Of a DNA stretch of 42,570 bases, positions 38,648 to 42,570 are shown in pieces. The translations under genes and the position numbers were made by a program. Each line of letters starts with the position of its first letter. Positions within the stretch are counted from its first letter, which is position 1. The notes under the pieces are model-generated. The model saw nothing but the letters and a program-made list of their open reading frames with translations. It made no database searches and was not told the origin of the DNA. Source of the DNA: Candidatus Sedimenticola endophacoides (GTDB lineage Bacteria > Pseudomonadota > Gammaproteobacteria > Chromatiales > Chromatiaceae); NCBI GenBank assembly GCA_003062205.1, contig PQCP01000109.1, forward strand, positions 1-42,570, read 5' to 3'.

Positions 38648-39238
38648 ATGCCGCGGGACTACAAGGGCAGGGCCAGCAGCGGGGGCGGCGGCAGACGCCC
38701 CGCCCCGTGCTGGGCCTGGTTCCTCGGCGGCCTGCTGGTCGGCTTGCTGGCTGGTGTGCTGGCCTGGCTGAAATACGGCGGCGGAGCGTCGGCGCCGCTT
38801 GCCAGACCTCCGGCCGCCGCCCAGTCCCGGGAACAGAAGCCGGCACCTGTTGAACCCGAGGCCCCCAGGCCCCAGTTCGAGTTCTACACCATCCTGCCCG
38901 AGATGGAGGTGGTGGTGCCGGAGCCCGAGCCCGCCCCCCCCGCGCCCCGGGGCGCGGAACAGACCGATGCGCCGCCGGGTGGGGGTGTTACGGCCATTGC
39001 GGAAGATCGCTACATGCTGCAGATGGGCTCGTTTCGCAAATACGCCGACGCCGACCGGCTCAAGGCGAGTCTCGCCCTGGTCGGCATCCTGGCCGAGATC
39101 CAGCGCGTCAACGTCAACGGCAGCGACACCTTCCACCGGGTGCGCAGCGGCCCCTATAGCCGCGACATGGTCAACAGCCTGCGCGCCCGGCTGCGCGAGA
39201 ACAATATCAGCAGCCTGGTGATCCGCCTCAAGCAGTAG
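38648..39238 (+). CDS. FtsN-like SPOR-domain cell-division protein
   Basis: A 196-residue bitopic protein: a short basic cytoplasmic tail, one membrane helix (about 21-41, CWAWFLGGLLVGLLAGVLAWL), and a Pro/Glu-rich periplasmic linker (VVVPEPEPAPPAPRG). A C-terminal SPOR domain (about 120-196, YMLQMGSFRKYADADRLKASL...) binds denuded septal peptidoglycan. Its position after priA and argS is where ftsN-like genes stand in pseudomonads. There hslVU would usually follow, but it is absent here. The 3' end overlaps the convergent TAXI gene by 11 bp. Confidence 0.88.
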   Translation: MPRDYKGRASSGGGGRRPAPCWAWFLGGLLVGLLAGVLAWLKYGGGASAPLARPPAAAQSREQKPAPVEPEAPRPQFEFYTILPEMEVVVPEPEPAPPAPRGAEQTDAPPGGGVTAIAEDRYMLQMGSFRKYADADRLKASLALVGILAEIQRVNVNGSDTFHRVRSGPYSRDMVNSLRARLRENNISSLVIRLKQ

Positions 39239-40538
39239 TTGGCGGTCGCGTTTCTTCCCGGGAACGCTCCAGCTTCTCCCGCACCAGGGCGATATGCAAC
39301 CGCAGATCGTACAACTCCTCGGCATAAGAGAGGGGCACCGAGACCTTGGCGACCTCCCGGTCGATGGCGTCGAGATCCCCGATCGCCGCTCGCAGGTCGG
39401 TTTTTTCACTGTCCATGTCGCGATCGATGCTCAGTACCTCACGATACCAGCGGTAGATGCGCGAGCGGATACGCCAGCGGTAGAGGGGCGGCATCAGCTT
39501 GAACAGCGGAATCATCAGGGCGACCAGGGGCAGAAGCATCACCTTCAGACGGTCCACCAGGGTTGCGGCCCAAAACGGCAGATAGCGCTGCAGCAGCGGC
39601 GGGCCGTGCTCGTGGAAGCGCTGCGCCTCCTTGCTGAGCGGATAGGCCAGATAGCGGGCGGATGGAAACTGCCCCCGCGCCTCGAACCAGCCCCCCTCGC
39701 CGTGGGAGGCGGTGGCCGCCTGCAACAGCAGATCCACCAGGGCGGGGTGCAGCCCCTTGCGCGCCACCAGGTTGGCGCTGGCCGCCAGCAGCCGGGTATC
39801 CTTGTGCGGCAGGTTCCTGGCCAGATCGATCATCCCCTCGGGCAGCACCACGGAGGTGAGGTAGCGGTGCCGGCCGGTGTAGGCGTCGGCCCGGTCAAAG
39901 CTGAGCAGACGGATCCCGGGGGAGGCGAGCAGTCGCCCCACCACCGGCGACTGGGGCGAGGCGACGAAAAAGGCGGCATCCACTTCGCCGCTCACCAGTG
40001 CATCGGCCGCCGCCTCCCCGGGCAGGGGCGGATGTTGGCCCGCGCTCTCCCGGATACCGTTCTCCTCCAGCAGTTGCAGGGCCAGGGATCGGGTACCGCT
40101 GCCCTCGGGGCCGATGGCGATGCGCCGATCCGCCAGATCGGAGAGGCGCGCGAGCGGTTGCCCCTCCCGATAGAATACCCACAAGGGCTCGAAATAGAGG
40201 CTGCCCAGGGAGATCAGCTCAGGGTCCAGGGGTGGGCGGGCGGTGCCCCCCTGCACAAAGGCGACCTCCACCTCCCCGCGCTCCAGCCGTTCGATGTTAT
40301 CGATGGAGCCCCTGCTGGGAAAAACCTGCAGCTCGATCCGCTCACGGGCAAGAAATGTCCGGTACTGACCGGCAAATAGATGGTAGGCGCCCCCTTCGCC
40401 GCCACTGGCGATACGTATCCGGTCCGGTGGCGCCGGTTCGACGAACTGCAGGGTCAGCACGAACCCCAGCAGGGTGATGGCCACGGCCGGGCCGAAGATG
40501 CGAAGGTGGTCTCTCAACGGGTGTTGTTCTCTGCTCAC
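39228..40538 (-). CDS. TAXI-type (TRAP family) solute-binding protein with C-terminal membrane segment
   Basis: A 436-residue protein. An N-terminal membrane anchor or signal (FGPAVAITLLGFVLTLQFV) is followed by a TAXI binding domain (IRIASGGEGGAYHLFAGQYR, EVEVAFVQGGTA, RRIAIGPEGSGTRSLALQLLE, LVSGEVDAAFFVASP). A second hydrophobic segment lies near residue 335-355 (LKVMLLPLVALMIPLFKLM), and the tail is charged and coiled. TAXI proteins usually feed a TRAP permease, but no permease gene is adjacent, and the membrane tail suggests a sensing or scaffold role instead. The GTG start at 40538 is set by AAAGGGG ten bases upstream. Confidence 0.85.
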   Translation of the reverse strand: MSREQHPLRDHLRIFGPAVAITLLGFVLTLQFVEPAPPDRIRIASGGEGGAYHLFAGQYRTFLARERIELQVFPSRGSIDNIERLERGEVEVAFVQGGTARPPLDPELISLGSLYFEPLWVFYREGQPLARLSDLADRRIAIGPEGSGTRSLALQLLEENGIRESAGQHPPLPGEAAADALVSGEVDAAFFVASPQSPVVGRLLASPGIRLLSFDRADAYTGRHRYLTSVVLPEGMIDLARNLPHKDTRLLAASANLVARKGLHPALVDLLLQAATASHGEGGWFEARGQFPSARYLAYPLSKEAQRFHEHGPPLLQRYLPFWAATLVDRLKVMLLPLVALMIPLFKLMPPLYRWRIRSRIYRWYREVLSIDRDMDSEKTDLRAAIGDLDAIDREVAKVSVPLSYAEELYDLRLHIALVREKLERSREETRPPTTA

Positions 40539-40732
40539 GATAGGCCCCTTTGTTGCCTCCACTATAGCGCCATCTTCCGTAAAAACGCAGTCCTGCGCCG
40601 GATCGGGGAGAGGGCGGCCCGGCCAATGCGCCTCGCCCACATGGCGCGGGGTTGGAAAAAAATGCAGGTCGTCCGGTAACCATCTGTTTAGTAGTCTATT
40701 ATCTAAAAAAACAGGAACTCGGGAGGCGCGCA

Positions 40733-41395
40733 ATGTTATTTCACGGTAAAGCACGGATGCCGGCCCCGGAGCAGGCGCTGCCCGGGCGGATGGAACCGAT
40801 GGGCGTGCCCTCGGGGCACTACGTGATGGGCACCACGCTCTGCCCACCTTTCCCGGTGGGCCTGGAGCTGGCGCTGTTCGGCCTGGGCTGTTTCTGGGGT
40901 GCCGAACGCCGCTATTGGCAGTGTCCCGGCGTTTTCAGCACCGCCGCCGGGTATGCCGCCGGTCACACCCCCAACCCCACCTACGAAGAGGTGTGCACCG
41001 GGCTGACCGGCCACAACGAAGTGGTGCGGGTGGTCTTTGATCCCGCGGAGGTCAGCTACGGCGAACTGCTGCGGGTGTTCTGGGAGAGCCACGATCCGAC
41101 CCAGGGGATGCGCCAGGGAAACGACGCCGGTACCCAATACCGCTCCGGAATCTACTGCTACACCGACGAACAGAGACGCCTGGCCGAAGAGACCCGGGCG
41201 GTCTACCAGAAACGGCTGAACACGGCCGGGTACGGAGAGATCACCACGGAGATCCTCTCGGCCCCCACCTTCTACTACGCCGAGTCCTATCACCAGCAGT
41301 ACCTTGCCAAAAATCCACAGGGGTACTGCGGTCTGGGCGGTACCGGGGTGAGCTGCCGGGACGGTCAGGCGGGATTGGCCATGGGGCAAACCTGA
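40733..41395 (+). CDS. msrA: Peptide-methionine (S)-S-oxide reductase
   Basis: A 220-residue MsrA that repairs oxidised methionine (S-epimer) using thioredoxin. The catalytic motif is [18 protein letters not shown] (Cys53), then [41 protein letters not shown], and [23 protein letters not shown] with resolving cysteines. The N-terminal extension ([11 protein letters not shown]) and length resemble the E. coli type. GGGAGG precedes ATG 40733. Confidence 0.97.
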   Translation: MLFHGKARMPAPEQALPGRMEPMGVPSGHYVMGTTLCPPFPVGLELALFGLGCFWGAERRYWQCPGVFSTAAGYAAGHTPNPTYEEVCTGLTGHNEVVRVVFDPAEVSYGELLRVFWESHDPTQGMRQGNDAGTQYRSGIYCYTDEQRRLAEETRAVYQKRLNTAGYGEITTEILSAPTFYYAESYHQQYLAKNPQGYCGLGGTGVSCRDGQAGLAMGQT

Positions 41396-41820
41396 GTAAG
41401 AGAGCGAGATTATTTTCGCTGGCAAACTGTTTTTGTCGAGGCACCATTCTCAGTCGGGAAAACGTGGTTTGTCCCCTATGCATCGTGGATGATGAGGCTG
41501 AGTATATTGCCCGGGACGACCCACAGGCAGCCCGGGTAGCCGTTCGACGGATTGTAAAACCCCCCTTTTTTATTGAGCGAAAATCCGTCCCTGGGCCACC
41601 CCGGACGATTACCGGGAACTCATGAGTTAGTCATCCCCAAAGCCCGCTGTATTGTCCCCCTGCCGAGTTCGTCCACTGCTGCAACGCATTGAGATTTTGC
41701 GTGTGTTTCACTCTTCTCGCAAAGCACCTGCTCGCTGGTAGTCTTACCCTTTCCTGATGTCCCACAAGCTTTGGAAATAGGGGATTGAGCGTGCTCCGGG
41801 GTGGCGTCCCCCATTCCCCG
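41396..41820. other. 425-bp stretch without a confirmed gene
   Basis: This lies between msrA and the comM remnant, which converge. GC is lower than average in parts, with a C/T-rich run near 41559-41572. A minus-strand frame of 64 codons (41620-41814) begins just after the comM stop and contains GTSGKGKT, formally a P-loop pattern. Its rest looks like no protein I know, and the frame may be a decayed mobile-element remnant or chance. Confidence 0.4.
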
Positions 41821-42450
41821 TTATCCGGCGCCGGCCCGTGCGGGACCCTGGCGATCCAGGCGCCGGTAGCCGATCGCCTCACTGATGTGGCGCGGTCCGA
41901 TCCTTCCCGCCTGTTCCAGGTCGGCGATGGTGCGCGCCAGGCGCAGGATCCGGTGGTAGGCGCGGGCGGAGAGGCCGAGTTGCTCCATGGCGCGGCGCAG
42001 CAGCGCACGGCTCTCCGGATCCAGCACGCAGGCCTGCTCCAGCGAAACGCCGAAGAGGGCGCTGTTGGGGCAGCCGCCGCGCGCCAGTTGGCGCCGCCGC
42101 GCCGCCTCGACCCGCTCCTGGACCACCGCGCTGGGCTCCTCCTCGCGGATGGATGCGTCGAGTGCCCCGGGATCCAGGCGGGGCACCTCGATATGCATGT
42201 CGATGCGATCCAGCAGCGGCCCCGAGATGCGTCCCCGGTAACGGCTCACCTGATCCTGGGTGCAGCGGCAGGCCCGGCCCGTCGTCTCGCCAAGGTGACC
42301 GCACGGGCAGGGGTTCATGGCGGCGACAAGCTGGAATCGGGCCGGAAAACTGGCCTGGCGGGCGGCGCGCGAGATGGTCACCCGGCCACTCTCCAGGGGT
42401 TCGCGCAGCACCTCCAACACCCGGCGGTCGAACTCCGGAAGCTCATCTAG
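41821..42450 (-). pseudogene. comM: ComM/YifB (Mg-chelatase-like AAA+ protein), C-terminal remnant
   Basis: The last 209 residues of a ComM-type helicase, which promotes branch migration during natural transformation. The fragment opens inside the Walker B motif (LDELPEFDRRVLEVLREPLE). It continues with FQLVAAMNPCPCGH, RYRGRISGPLLDRIDMHIEVPRL and the C-terminal helical domain (LSARAYHRILRLARTIADLE...). A full protein has about 500 residues. At 42450 the gene is cut by an insertion sequence, leaving CTAG at the junction. The N-terminal part with Walker A would lie on the far side of the insertion. Confidence 0.9.
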
Positions 42451-42470
42451 CCCGAATTATTCATAAAAAA

Positions 42471-42547
42471 GGGCGCACCTCGTTCAACCAATTGATATAA
42501 TTGGTATTTCGCCAAAAACGCTTCGGTGAAGCTAAACGAGGTCGCCC
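42471..42547 (+). promoter_or_regulatory. IS leader: hairpin that hides the transposase ribosome binding site, with internal promoter
   Basis: GGGCG (42471-42475) plus ACCTCGTT (42477-42484) pair with AACGAGGT (42535-42542) plus CGCCC (42543-42547), with one bulged base: 13 bp. The right arm contains the Shine-Dalgarno GAGGT (42538-42542). Inside the loop lies TGATATAAT, an extended -10 box (TATAAT 42496-42501), so the element's own transcript would begin near 42508, after the left arm. Confidence 0.7.
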
Positions 42548-42548
42548 C

Positions 42549-42570
42549 ATGTCCAAGTCTACCCAAGAAC
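42549..42570 (+). CDS. Transposase, first codons only (partial)
   Basis: ATG 42549, six bases after GAGGT, starts a frame reading MSKSTQE before the window ends. Position inside the IS end makes it the transposase start. Confidence 0.6.

Larger units (their letters stand above)
42451..42570 (+). mobile_element. Left end of an insertion sequence in comM
   Basis: From 42451 (CCCGAATTATTCATAAA...) the sequence no longer fits comM and becomes AT-rich. It contains a promoter, a strong inverted repeat and an ATG, and then runs off the window. CTAG directly before it is a likely target duplication. The look is that of an IS terminal region; an IS1380-type element is possible from the start of the sequence, but this is from memory and unchecked. 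Confidence 0.75.

Noticed and set aside
39228..40847. Longer N-terminus for the TAXI protein, from 40847
   Set aside because: The extra 103 residues are not protein-like and overlap the start of msrA. AAAGGGG before GTG 40538 gives a normal start with the membrane anchor.

Overview
The window is GC-rich chromosomal DNA from a free-living or symbiotic gammaproteobacterium. This is inferred from gene content: the blocks rpe-gph-trpE-trpG-trpD and priA-argS-ftsN-like, and SerB, DjlA, YcgL and ComM. A Chromatiales-like sulfur bacterium would fit, but nothing here proves it. Coding density is high and most genes look ordinary and intact.

Layout. 0.4-3.9 kb: a class III nucleotide cyclase (split), a small DUF6763-type protein, an ECF-permease-like membrane protein and DjlA. 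4.0-7.3 kb: tRNA-Ala(CGC), then serB, ycgL-like, GIY-YIG and a Glu/Leu-type dehydrogenase on the minus strand. 7.6-14.3 kb: a surface and signalling cluster of TPR/beta-barrel protein (split), FecR-domain protein (3' end altered), CHASE2-cyclase and GAF/HD-GYP protein. 14.4-25.1 kb: glgP, a thioredoxin-like protein, MOSC protein, DUF1415 protein (split), CopZ-like Fe-S/metal protein, DegQ-like protease, PAS-GGDEF protein, a sugar-kinase-like protein, an MFS transporter and a small conserved protein. 25.2-31 kb: the trpD / trpG-trpE / gph-rpe block, interrupted by an acyltransferase on the other strand. 31.2-34 kb: a DUF3530-like hydrolase, fructosamine kinase and an HNH endonuclease (split). 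34.2-34.4 kb: an AT-rich island with two perfect inverted DnaA boxes, from which genes run outward on both sides. 34.6-42.6 kb: priA, argS, an FtsN-like SPOR protein, a TAXI solute-binding protein, msrA and a comM remnant cut by an insertion sequence that runs off the window.

The outstanding feature is a 300-bp element present five times (607-906, 7783-8082, 10083-10382, 18429-18728, 33088-33387). By eye the copies are identical from first to last base. All lie on the plus strand, all are inside protein-coding genes, and none has a target-site duplication. Removing exactly 300 bp at each site rejoins the host gene without an added or lost residue. The element encodes no recognisable protein but is rich in self-complementary arms, including a hairpin 2 nt from its left end, a roughly 60-nt central hairpin and a nested right-end hairpin. 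Four copies are sense to their host gene and one (the HNH gene) is antisense. That argues against a simple self-splicing intron and favours a non-autonomous, precisely inserting and perhaps precisely excising DNA element moved in trans. I do not recognise it as a described family.
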